A program made the translations under genes and the position numbers. Under the pieces are notes generated by a model. That model was not told the origin of the DNA, searched no databases, and saw nothing but the letters and a program-made list of their open reading frames with translations. From Costus lasius (lineage: Eukaryota; Streptophyta; Magnoliopsida; Zingiberales; Costaceae): a stretch of 64,000 nucleotides of DNA. The DNA lies in the NCBI GenBank assembly GCA_027563935.2, contig CM050448.1:120082493-120146492 (forward strand). The letters run 5' to 3'. Below are positions 24,501 through 34,779 of the stretch, in pieces; within the stretch, counting starts at the first letter, position 1; each line of letters opens with the position of its first letter.

Positions 24501-27500
24501 AAGTTATTATGTCAAAATATTATGGTGAAAGTGAACGTTTGTTTGGGAATGTATTCTCTCTTGCTAACGAGCTTCCAAGTGGAGCAATAGTGTTCCTTGA
24601 TGAGGTACGTAGCTTCAAATTTTCATAACCTTCTAGAGGTATAACTTAAGTAAATTGACATCTACCTTTATTTGTAATGGAAATTACAGAAGAGAATACG
24701 ACTTCTTTTAAAGGAAAATATATATTATATTTTGTCTAACCTATTGGAGTGGCTGTAAAGAAGGCAAAACTTTTGTAGTTTTCGCTGTAACACTTCCTTC
24801 AAGTTACCTTTTGATTTCCACCAACCTTGCAAAACTTATCTGATATACCACTTCCAGGGTGATATGCAAATATTGTTCTTTACTTTTTTGCACATATTTG
24901 TAAAACTAGTATCAAACATCCTTAAAAGAAAATTTAAATTTGTTATTAAATCCTAGTTATGGTTGAATTTCTACTTCCATGACTAAAGAATAAAACATAC
25001 CATTCATATCATCAAAAAAGTACAAGTGAAAATATCATGCTAACAGCAGGATTTTAATGTGTAGCAGGAAGAAGAGTTAGCTGTTTATTTAGTAACCTAA
25101 ATTCATAGTGTTGGCTATTGAACTATGAGTATATTGAGTATCAAATTCATGACTTGTCATGCTGCCATATATCTCATCTTTTTCAATCTTCATAATTAGC
25201 TACCTATTTTTGTTTATATAGGTTGATTCTTTTGCTACATCTCGAGATAGTGATATTCATGAAGCTACTCGTAGGATCTTATCAGTGCTATTGCGTCAGG
25301 TTGGTTTTTCCAGTGCACCATTGATTTATCTATTCTATCAGTTAATCTGTTAGGCAACACTATTCCATCATCAATACATCTTTTGAACTCATGTTTTAAT
25401 TGCATTGACTGCCAAATTGCAACTATTATCTAGTACCACTAAATGATTGTATACGAATTGTCACCATGCCATACAGTGAGGTTTAGAATGTGATTTGAAC
25501 AAGTGAAGATTACCTAGAATACTAAACTTGCTATGATTAGTGATGATGCAAGCTTTGATATGCTCTTTTCAAATGATTATATTATGTTTCTTTGTAGTTC
25601 ACATGCAGTTATGTAATGAGGTATTTTTATGCTTCACATCGTAGTAATGATTTATGAATTTCTGAGTGTTCATGTTACACTCCACGAGCTTTTGTGTACT
25701 ATTTTTGCAAAAAACTTATTAATCAGGTGGATCATAGTGATGGCGCTGAGACGTCAAAATTAATCCTACCATGGTCTGCTTGGATAAATTTAAGAGTCAA
25801 AAGTATGATATTTGGTGGGGGCTTCATGAATGATACCCTTCTTTTGCACAGCTTTATTTATGTGCTACAAGCAATTGATGCATATGTTGGTCTTTTGCAG
25901 ATTGATGGTTTCGAACAGGAAACACAAGTAGTTATTATAGCTGCAACAAATAGAAAGCAAGACCTTGATCCTGCTCTTCTTAGGTAAAAGAGTTTGGAAT
26001 GTGCTCTTAGTTAGATTTGTAGTTTCTCGCATTCTTAATTTTTATTCTTGAAATTTCATGGTGTTTGCTTTCTTTGTTTCCAACTTTTCTTCCAGCCGCT
26101 TTGATGCAGTGATTTTATTCTCCTTGCCGGATCAACAAACCCGTGAAGAGATAGCTGCTCAATATGCAAAGCACCTACTAAAGACTGAATTAAATCTGCT
26201 GGCCTCAGCTACTGAAGGGTAAAATATTATATTTCTTTTCTATTATTTTTTATTTTTCTTATAGCTGAATATATAATACCGTAAAACACACTGTGATGGG
26301 TTGCATTTTCAGATCTAATTTCGTGCACATGTCGTTTTAGTTTAATGAATAGGAAAATCTTGAAGAAAACAGCATGTTATTTTTTATTGGAAATCCTAGA
26401 AGAATCAAGTCTATGATCTGTTAGAAGCCAAAGCTACACATGCTAATCCTCCATAAAAGTCGAGTGGATTTTGGTGGTAAAGATATTATCGGAAACCCTA
26501 GAGTTTCGATTTTTCATATTGTTATATTAAATCTTAATTATTTGGTCCGAAACAACTGTAGAATAATTGTAAATCTAGTATTAATGAGGATCAATTTAAT
26601 AGTTTAGTCCAATTAGAGCTTAGGGCCAACTTAGCTCTATTTCTTGAGCTCGTCGAAGACATGGAGCACTGTTTACTTATTTGGGTTCTTTTGGTTAGGA
26701 AGGTTGACTTTGTGTTACTTTATGACTACAATGAGTTGAGTAGGGTGTAGCATGTAGGTTGGTTGAGCAATCATTGGTGATCTTCGATTTAGTGGAGACA
26801 AAGTTATAGATCGTTAGGCTATTAATCAAAGTTACGAAAATCATATTTTTGAAGAACTAAGTGGGGAGATATTATGCACCCAGAGATCTAGGTTGTGTTA
26901 TGTAGTTATCATGGCTCAAGAGATGGTCTAACCAGTGTCACCAATAATCTAGAGATCCAAGTGTATAGCCATCTTGTACTATGTCACTCATATGCTTGAG
27001 ATTTGAGTACGAGGAACAAGACGGCTAGACATATATCTATTAATCAAAGTTGACTTTTGGTTAGGAAGGTTGACTTTCTGTTACTTTATGACTACAATGA
27101 GTTGAGTAGGGTGTAGATTGTAGGTTGGTTGAGCAATCATTGGTGATCTTCGATTTAGTGGAGACAAAGTTATAGATCGTTAGACTATTAATCAAAGTTA
27201 CGAAAATCATATTTTTGAAGAACTAAGTGGGGAGATATTATGCACCCAGAGATCTAGGTTGTGTTATGTAGTTATCGTGGCTCAAGAGATGGTCTAACCA
27301 GTGTCACCAATAATCTAGAGATCCAAGTGTATAGCCATCTTGTACTATGTCACTCATATGCTTGAGATTTGAGTACGTGGAACAAGACGCCTAGACATAT
27401 ATCTATTGGGGTCCTAGTAAGGACCAAGCAATGAGCTATAAGTCTAGTATCTACAGTTTTATGACTTGGGGCATAGGTTATTTAGCCATTGTAAGACATC

Positions 27501-30500
27501 ATGAGGTAGTGGGATGAAGGGTGCGCTTGGCAGGGGTTTCGCTATCCAGCGAAACTGCCTAAGGACCAAATTTGTCAAGAGTTTGAAGTGAATCTTGATT
27601 TGGTGTTAAAAGGAAATTGATCAAATGATGAAGCATATTAGTCAGGTCAAGTTAATTACAATGAGATTGATAATGTTTGCAATCAAATTGCAATTAGTTT
27701 AATAGAATCTAGAAGGCATGAACTGTATTTTTATAATGTATATTTAACTATTTGTGTCGTACATTTGTGTAAATGGGGTGCATTTCATGTTAAAATTTTT
27801 GTATAATATAATATATAGTTTTTTGCAATAGTAATCTATAGTACGGCTTTTCAGCTAAAAGCATTACCCCAAATAACACTTATTGTAAGGTCATTTTTGG
27901 TCATGTTAAAATATGATTGACCTTTATTAAATTCACCTTAAACTAATAAGGCTTTTTGTTTAATGAGTTCTGGCTTCCAATGAACGCAAGCGCTCATTGT
28001 TAATTATCCCTAAAATTAGAATACCTTTGATTAAGAGATCTATATAATAAACAACATCTACAAATTGGAGGGCAAAATATTTTATAAATTTCATATCAGT
28101 ACATGGCTCGTGAACAACTTAAAATTTGAATATTCAGCCTTGATGGATTATAAACAATTGGATTTGATTTGTACTCGGTCTTGATGACTTGTGAGCATTT
28201 GAGCTTGATCTGGTACTCGGCCTTGATGGCTTGTGAGCATTTGAATTTCATTTGTGCTCGGTCTTGATGACTTGTGAGTACTTGAATTTGATTTATCATG
28301 AGGAACAATTATTTTATCTTGGAGCATCACATACACAATATCATATTGAGGAGCTACGCCCCGATGACAAGCATCGACGTACGCATCTCCCAAACAATAT
28401 TATACTGTGATGGGTTTAAAAATATGTTGAGTGAGTTAATTAGCTCATATTCAACCGGAAGTTGGACTTAATTTTGACTCATGTTAATAAAAATGATCTT
28501 TAGCCATCAAATATCATGGCCGCTGATCTATATTCATAGATCTGTTTAATCCAGGACTCAGATCAAAAATCCGATATCATATTTGAAAAGATCCGGATCA
28601 ATTTAGTAGGGATCGACTCCTTGATCATGTCAAATGTCAACCGATTGATCTAGATATGTCCAGATCATTCTCAGCCGTTGATTTTATATTTAGATCAAAT
28701 TCATCTTGATCCTTCATTTAAATTCATAGATGTGTTTCAATCCAGAATTTGGATCGAAAATCAGATGTCATATTTGGAGAGATCTGGTTCGACTTAGTAG
28801 GGATCGATTCTTTGATCACGTCAAATATCAACCAATTGACCCAGATATGCCCAAAGCGGTGTCAGCCGTTCATTTAGAGTTCAGGTCAGATTTATCATGA
28901 CCGTTCATTTAAATTCATCGATCGGCTTTGATTCAAGTCTCAGATTAAAAATCTGATATCATATTTGGAGAGATCAGATTCGAGATAGTAGGCATCGACA
29001 TCTTGATCATATCAATCGTCAATGGATTGACTTAGATGTGCTTACATCAATCTTAGCCATTGATTTAGAGTATAGTTAGATTCATATTGACCGTTCATTT
29101 AGATTCATTGATTTACTTTAATCTGTGTCTCGGATAAAAAATTTGATATTATATTTGAGATCATCCAGATTGATATGGCAGGAATAGACGTCTTGATCAT
29201 GTCAAACATCAACCGATTGGTCAAGATATCCTTCGAACATTCTCAACCGTTGATTTAAAGTTTAGGTCAGACTCATCTTGATCGTTCATTTAGATCCGCT
29301 GATCTGCTTTGATTTAAGTATTCGATCGAAAACCCGATATCATATTTGGAGAGATCGGGTTTGACTTAGTGAGGATCAATACCTTGATCATGTCAATCGT
29401 CAATGGATCGACTTAGATGTGCCCAAATCAACCTCAGCCGTTGATTTAGAGTTTAAGTCAGACTTATCATGAGCGTTCGTTTAAATTCACCGATTTTCTT
29501 TGATTCAAGTCTCTGATAGAAAATCCGATATTATATTTGGAGAGATCAGGTCCGATTTATTAAGAATAGACACTCTGATCATGTCAAAGGTCAACCGATT
29601 GATTTATATATTCTCCAATCAATTTCAGCCATTGATTTAGAGTTTAGATCAGCTTCCTCTTGACCGTTCGTTTAAATATTCAAATCAGTATCATTCCGAG
29701 CCTCAGATCGAAACTCGGATACCATATTTGAAAAGATCGGGTTCGATATAATAGGGATCGACATCTTGATCATGTTGAAAGTCAACCGATTGACCAAGAT
29801 ATGATCCGATCATTCTCAACCGTTCATTTGAAGTTTAGATCTGAGCCGTTCGATCGAAGTTTGATTTAATCTAATCCGTTGATTTTAATTTATTAAGTTG
29901 GCTAGATATCAGCCGTTCGAGCTTGTTCAAAATAATATGGAGCGTCGATTTTATGAAGATCTAGACCGTTCATTTCATGAGATGAATCTCGACCATTGGA
30001 TTTAAGTTATTATATTGTATTGATCTTGGCCGTTCGATTAAGATTGAAGCGATCTTGATCGTTGATCATATTTTGAATCTGGATCGTTGATTTCATTTTA
30101 ACGAATCTCATCCGTTGGATTCTGATTGATCTGGATCGTCCGATTTTGTCAAAAGAGATCTGGAGCGTTGATCTAATTTAGATCTCAACCGTTGATCTTC
30201 GTGGACGCATCTCAGCCGTCCATTCTTTTCCTTCGTTTCTCTCGACGGCGGCGGCGGCAGACGAAACTAGGGTTCGTCGGCGCTGCCCGCTCACCGCACC
30301 TCCAGCCGATTGGTTCTGCCAGTGCCTTCCCTATGTCGAGGAGGACTCATGGCCGGAGTTTGAAGCCTTCGGGTGGAGTATCGGAGGTGAATTGAAGCTT
30401 TTGGCGAGAACAGCGTCACCGGCGCTTTCTTGTTCGATTCCGGCGATCCGGTACTTGGATGGCCGGATCCTTTAGGTCGTATGTTCGCTGGTATCGGGAG

Positions 30501-33500
30501 AGCATATAGGCGTGATTTTAGCGAGGTCCGACGGTCGGATGTGAAGTTCTCATAGTAGAGCGTTGGCGGATGAGAAAACTTCCGAGTCGAGGCTTTATAC
30601 GCGAGCGGCTTTGTCCATTGTTAGACGATACTGTTTCGTCCATTAGCGTTTGTCATTAGGGAGAGACGATATAAGTTTTTCTTCTCATCTAGGTATAAAG
30701 AAATCTTCTCATCTAGGTAAAAAGAAATAATATGATAAGGGAATATAAAATTCCAAAATTTTTATTGGATATAAAGGTCCCAGAAATAATCTAGGATATA
30801 AAATCCTAAGAATAAAATAGGGGATATTAAGATCCCAGAAATAGTCTAGGATATAAAATCCTAGGAATAAAATAAGGATATAAAGATCCGAGAAATAGTC
30901 TAGGATATGAAATCCTAGGAATAGAAAGGGGATATGAAGATCCCAGAAATAGTCTAGGATATGAAATCCTAGGAATAAAAAGAGGATATGAAGATCCCAG
31001 GAATAGTCTAGGATAAAATCCTAGGAATAAAATAAGGGATATGAAGAACCCAGAAATAGTCTATAGGATAAAATCCTAGGAATAAAAATAAGAGATATGA
31101 AGATCCCAAAAATAGTCTAGGATATGAATTCCTAGGAATAGAAAAGGAGATATAAAGATCCCAGAAATAGTCTAGGATTAGAATCCTAGGAATGAAATAT
31201 GGATATAAAGATCCCAGAAATAGTCTATGATATGAAATCCTAGGAATAGAAAAGAGGATATAAAGATCCCAGGAATAGTCTAGGATTAGAATCCTAGGAA
31301 TGAAATAGAGATATAAAGATCTCAGAAGTAGTCTAGGATATGAAATCCTAGGAATAAAAAGGGGATATGAAGATCCCAGAAATAGTCTAGGATAAAATCC
31401 TAGGAATAAAATAAGGGATATAAAGATCTCAGAAATAGTCCAGGATATGAAATCCTAAGAATAAAAAGGGATATGAAGATCCCAGGAATACTCTAAGGTA
31501 TGAAACCTTAGGAATAACTTCTCTATTTTCAATTGTTGCCTTCAATTTTCTCAATCTTGACGAGAGAGATATTTCCTTCTCTCTTAATCTTCTTTTCTTT
31601 TCTCTTGCTCTTAAATTCTTTTTATTTCCAGCCTTCCTCGCCGAGAGTCCACTTTAGCCTCCCACCTCTCCTTCTTTTTATCTCTCTCTGTTGCCGAGAC
31701 CCACCAATTCTTCATCAATTTCTTTCTTCTTTTGTGTAGCTTTTGTGTAGCCGAGAACTTGGAAAGCTCTCCATCCTTTTTGTGTTGCCGAGAGCTTGAA
31801 AGCTCTCCTCTCTATGCCTTCGGCTGCTCTCCAAGCCAATCCTCTCCTTTTATTAGCCAAGAACACGCTTTTTTTTTTATCTCCGCTCCTCCTCTTTATT
31901 GCTTCTCCTTTTTTTGCCGAGAGATCTCCTTGTTTCCCCCTTTTTTTGTGTTTTCCGAGAGCTTGAAAGGGTCTCTTTTTTTATGCCGAGACCAATGCCG
32001 CCAGGAGCCCTCCTTTTAATGCCGCCGCTCTCCTCTAATTTTTACTCGTTGCTCTTCCTCTTTTTTTTTTTGATGTCGCCTCTTGCTGTTGTAGCCGGGA
32101 GCTTGGAAAGCTCTCCATCTTTTCTCCTCTTTTTTTTTTGCTTCTGGCTGCCTCCTAGCCGAGACTCCCTTTTTATCTGAAGCCGAGACCGCCCCGAGCC
32201 AGTCTGCCGAGAGATGTCTGCCCCTTTTATTAATCCTTTCATTAATTTGTTGCCGAGGATCTCCTCCAACTTTTTTGGTAAATCAAATTTTAATTGATTT
32301 AATTCGATGCAATTTTTCTAATTAATTGCTTCACATTTCTAATTAAATTTTGCTTTCCTTTCTTAGAAACATGTTAACGCATCCTCTCGCCATATTTTCT
32401 TCTTTCCTTTTTTCAATTTCCTTTTTTTTAATCCAATTGCTATCTTTTATTGATTTTATTTTATTTGATTATTATTTTTTTAGCAGGCTTCTAATTTTCT
32501 ACTTGGTCAAAATTAAGCTTCATGACAATAAATTCAATTGCTATTTACGTTTCTAATTTTCTCAATCATGGTCAAAATCAATTTTGACCTTATCCAAAAC
32601 ATGTACATTTGGGTAAAAATTAATGGTTCAACACTTATGACTTATCATTTCAGCTTCACCAAATGCAGAAAGTTGTTAGGTCACTGTAGGTAAGTAAAGC
32701 CTAAATGTGAGGCCGTCATATGTAGTTATGTCCATTGGATCACCCCCACTCCCACCCTAAAAAAGATCGAGTATGGAGCCCAAAGTTAATGGGTTTAAGA
32801 AACCTTCCCCAGTTCCATCCTTGTCAAGGAATCGAGTGGGAATACATTGAACCTGTTTGCCCTTTTTGAAGTTAAAAAAAATACAAAAAAAGCAAAAATA
32901 TATGTTTAACTAAATAGTAATTCCATAAGATGAGAATAGGGAGAAAGTAAGGATTGTTATTGGAGGATAATAAATAAATATTAGAATTTATGTTGGAGTG
33001 GGTTTTGGGAGTGGGGAGTTGGGTGGATGGGTTGCGTAATTCCCATACGTTACGCCCACTCTATGGAATTTGTGTTTTACCCAAACTCGATCTCAAGTTT
33101 TTCCTATTGAAGTTGGATTGAGGCTGGTTGGTTTGAGTTGTGTTTGGATATTTTTGCTAATCCTAATCATATGGATGCAATAACTAGTTGCTGGGTTGAG
33201 TGAGACAATCTCAAGGCTATCATAGGCACAAGGCAACCTTCAATTGACTGAGGCTTGGGTATCAAGTTATAGGCTGGTTGGAAAAGTGAAGGCTCAATGG
33301 AATGCTTACATCCCGACCTCAGGCTCATAGTACTTGCTTGCAGCCCATCAGGATGAGGTGTGAACTGAGACGTGCACTGAGCCCTTCTTGAGCACGAGGG
33401 CATGCGTGGAGCTCCTTATGACAAAAGTTGTAGCTGGAAATATATTTCAAGCTCTTTAGGCCCAGGTGAATGTGGCCTGACCTTCATTGTGAGTCAGAGA

Positions 33501-34779
33501 GAGGTGGGTAAAATGATGATTGATGGTTGAGGTTGTATCTGTGTGCTTGGATTGAGCGCAGAGATGCTGACATTGGGCGTGTTAGTGCTCGAGTATCATT
33601 TTTAAGAGTTTCAGCCTCTTGATGTGGGGACAAGTCACCAAAAGTCACCAAAATGTTGTGAGTTGTGACACCTTGGCCGTGCATAAAAGTGGAGCAAGGA
33701 GCTCGGGCGTGAGACCAGGATCTTGGCAGGATCACGGTTGCAAGGTCCGACCCGTCCCAACAGAGGATTGACTGCTAGCTCCTGATGGCCTAGTAGTACT
33801 TCCGCTGGGGCTTGACTATCACTACACTGGAGCATATCTGAGAGCCTGAGGATCTGGTGCGATTCTTGGTTTGCCCGACCGAAACTGCCTTACTGGAGCT
33901 GCCAATTGAGCCTTTCTAGTAACACCGGGCTGGCCGGGTGTTACTTGAGCTCAGCTAACTGATTGGGTCGAAACTGCTGCTTCATGTATCATGAGAAGGG
34001 AAACGTTTAAATGTTTTGCGGTAATCGTTTTACAGTTACTGCAAGTAAGAGTTGGTGAACCTTTTGGAAGCCAAACGATTGTATGCCCATCTTCCATTTG
34101 TGTTTGTAGGTTGAAGCATAACATGGAACTCAGCAAGTTGTTAAAACTGATGCTACAGTGTTGTTAAAACCTTAGTCACTACTTGGTATTTTATTCCTAA
34201 ATTTTAATGTTCCATTTCCAAACAAATGGGTCCATGACTTATATTATTAAGATAGTGAATAGAATTGATTCTTTCAAAGACTTAATAAAGGGTAGGTTGA
34301 ATGGAGTAAAATCCTAGTAAAGAAATGCCCGCTAGAAAGCTTTTTGCTCCAACATATAATTTGTCAGTGGCTCAGAGCTTTTGTTGGGACAAGATTTCTC
34401 ATTCCCTATGCTTGTTTCTTACTTACGACCTCTGATTTTATTTTGTATATCTCTTTGAATTTTATAATAGAATGTCCGGTAGAGATATCAGGGATGTTTG
34501 CCAACAAGCAGAACGACATTGGGCGTCAAAGGTACAAGTGGGAGCTATTGGTGTGCAGTCATATTACTTTTCTTTTTCTCTGTGGTTTTACTTTGGGAAA
34601 AATTCTTGTGGCAGCTAATAAGAGGCCAAACATCTAAAGATGTTGAAGGGACACATAAGCTTCCTCCTATTCAGGAGTACTTACAGTGTGCTGAGAAGCG
34701 ACGAGAGACTTTGTTTGGGGTGACTGCACTAAGGGAAAGTCAAAGCTCTAGGCGGTGGAAGCCCGCGGCTCTTGCATGA
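12598..34779 (+). CDS. Mitochondrial-type AAA ATPase, 14 exons
   Basis: Exons: 12598-12727, 12804-12952, 13027-13188, 15791-15921, 18071-18188, 18284-18561, 21389-21513, 23226-23269, 24473-24604, 25222-25299, 25901-25983, 26096-26218, 34471-34531, 34615-34779. They join in frame to 592 aa. Residues 1-44 are Arg/Ser-rich like a mitochondrial presequence, and 68-88 could be a membrane segment. The single AAA module has Walker A GPPGTGKT (362-369), Walker B IVFLDE (418-423), the second region of homology around Asn466 with one arginine in LLSRFD (475-480), and the AAA-lid segment MSGRDIRDVCQQAER (519-533). No protease motif (HEXXH) follows, so it is not an FtsH protease. The role is probably remodelling or extraction of proteins at a mitochondrial membrane (inference). 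The donor of exon 5 is the least certain junction. Intron 12 is 8.25 kb and packed with repeats. Confidence 0.9.
13189..15790 (+). other. AAA ATPase intron 3
   Basis: Intron of 2.6 kb, AT-rich and without a supported gene. The stretch 14080-14760 is less AT-rich and purine-rich, and may be a decayed element, but no domain or ends were recognised. Confidence 0.6.
15922..18070 (+). other. AAA ATPase intron 4 with decayed repeats
   Basis: An AT-rich block with TATA and CA runs lies near 16730-16920. A segment ending GGACACCCCTAG near 17095 resembles the right end of a plant hAT-type element, but I found no matching left end. Between 17120 and 17370 two diverged direct copies begin with the words ACAAGGAATTGGTGA; the short minus-strand frame there is not regarded as a gene. 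Confidence 0.45.
18562..21388 (+). other. AAA ATPase intron 6 with a polypurine tract
   Basis: The intron is AT-rich, but 20640-20815 is almost all G and A on the plus strand, with repeated GGGAGNG-like words. The reverse strand is correspondingly pyrimidine-rich and gives a spurious Ser/Leu/Pro frame. No gene is supported. Confidence 0.6.
21956..23104. repeat. 573-bp tandem duplication in AAA intron 7
   Basis: Copy 1 (21956-22528) and copy 2 (22529-23104) are head to tail, with only scattered substitutions and an extra T in a T-run. Both start CTGGTCCATACC and end GATAA(C/T)GCT. Copy 2 stops about 120 bp before exon 8, so the duplication enlarged the intron without touching exons. Confidence 0.9.
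23463..23495. repeat. TA/CA microsatellite in AAA intron 8
   Basis: A (TA)n run followed by CACACATATACATATA. Short and simple. Confidence 0.7.
26691..27407. repeat. 366-bp tandem duplication
   Basis: The words TTGGTTAGGAAGGTTGACTT start at 26691 and again at 27057. The two copies are almost identical, with a few substitutions, until they diverge after ATATATCTATT near 27405. The small number of differences suggests a fairly recent duplication. Confidence 0.9.
28095..28300. repeat. About 42-bp minisatellite, 4-5 copies
   Basis: The unit resembles CTCGGTCTTGATGACTTGTG plus about 22 bp. Clear copies start at 28174, 28216 and 28257, with degenerate copies near 28101 and 28136. Confidence 0.8.
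28500..29850. repeat. About 191-bp tandem repeat, seven diverged copies
   Basis: The landmark (A/T)TCATATTTGGAGAGATC recurs near 28577, 28768, 28960, 29150, 29341, 29532 and 29724, a regular spacing of about 191 bp. Each unit also carries CTTGATCATGTCAAA, AACCGATTGA and CAGCCGTTGATTTAGAG in the same order. Copies differ at many positions, so the array is old. The unit length is close to a nucleosome repeat and to common plant satellites. Confidence 0.88.
29810..30235. repeat. CCGTTGAT-rich short-motif cluster
   Basis: After the 191-bp array, the words (C/A)CCGTT(C/G)GAT, GATCGTTGAT and variants recur every 30-45 bp at least ten times. The same motif closes each 191-bp unit, so this block may be a compressed continuation of that array. 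Confidence 0.6.
30236..30700. other. GC-rich, first-exon-like segment inside intron 12
   Basis: Composition changes sharply to GC-rich, with a GGCGGCGGCGG run and ACTAGGGTTCGTCGG. A short frame (30192-30395) is open but matches nothing. It may be part of a transposable element or a captured gene end. No boundaries were found. Confidence 0.3.
30765..31515. repeat. About 54-bp hairpin-forming tandem repeat, 14 copies
   Basis: The unit reads roughly GATATAAAGATCCCAGAAAT plus AGTCTAGGATATGAAATCC and TAGGAATAAAA. Copies are near 30788, 30842, 30896, 30951, 31004, 31058, 31115, 31168, 31222, 31277, 31329, 31383, 31436 and 31489, an average of 53.9 bp. Almost every copy holds the inverted pair CTAGGAT...ATCCTAG. 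The arms are better conserved than the linkers, and paired changes appear in the last copy (CTAAGGT...ACCTTAG). Confidence 0.9.
31620..32275. repeat. Pyrimidine-rich block with GCCGAGAG hairpin repeats
   Basis: GCCGAGA(G/C) words recur about ten times, several within GCCGAGAGCTTGAAAGCTCTCC, a palindrome with 8-bp arms (GAGAGCTT/AAGCTCTC), near 31751-31775, 31787-31810, 31955-31975 and 32095-32120. The rest is T/C-rich. The frames opened here are low-complexity Phe/Ser/Leu and are not called as genes. Confidence 0.65.

Larger units (their letters stand above)
26219..34470 (+). other. AAA ATPase intron 12, 8.25 kb, filled with tandem arrays
   Basis: The donor after ACTGAAGG (26218) and the acceptor TTATAATAG before AATGTCC (34471) join the AAA core to its lid in frame (GG+A). 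The interior is repeats from 26691 to about 32270, listed separately, followed by AT-rich and then mixed sequence to 34470. No long open frame occurs. The other introns measured run from about 70 bp to 2.8 kb, so this one has clearly been enlarged by insertions. Confidence 0.85.

Noticed and set aside
25694..25987. 97-codon plus frame running into AAA exon 11
   Set aside because: Only the part from 25901 is exon; the rest is intron that happens to be open.
30192..30395. 67-codon frame that looks like the 5' end of a plant gene
   Set aside because: No continuation or domain; it sits between tandem arrays inside an intron.
30765..31515. Regular repeats with hairpins, superficially like a CRISPR array
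   Set aside because: This is a plant intron. The units are contiguous 54-bp tandem repeats without unique spacers, and there are no cas genes.
31533..32180. Several Phe/Ser/Leu-rich frames
   Set aside because: Caused by the pyrimidine-rich repeat block; overlapping and low-complexity.
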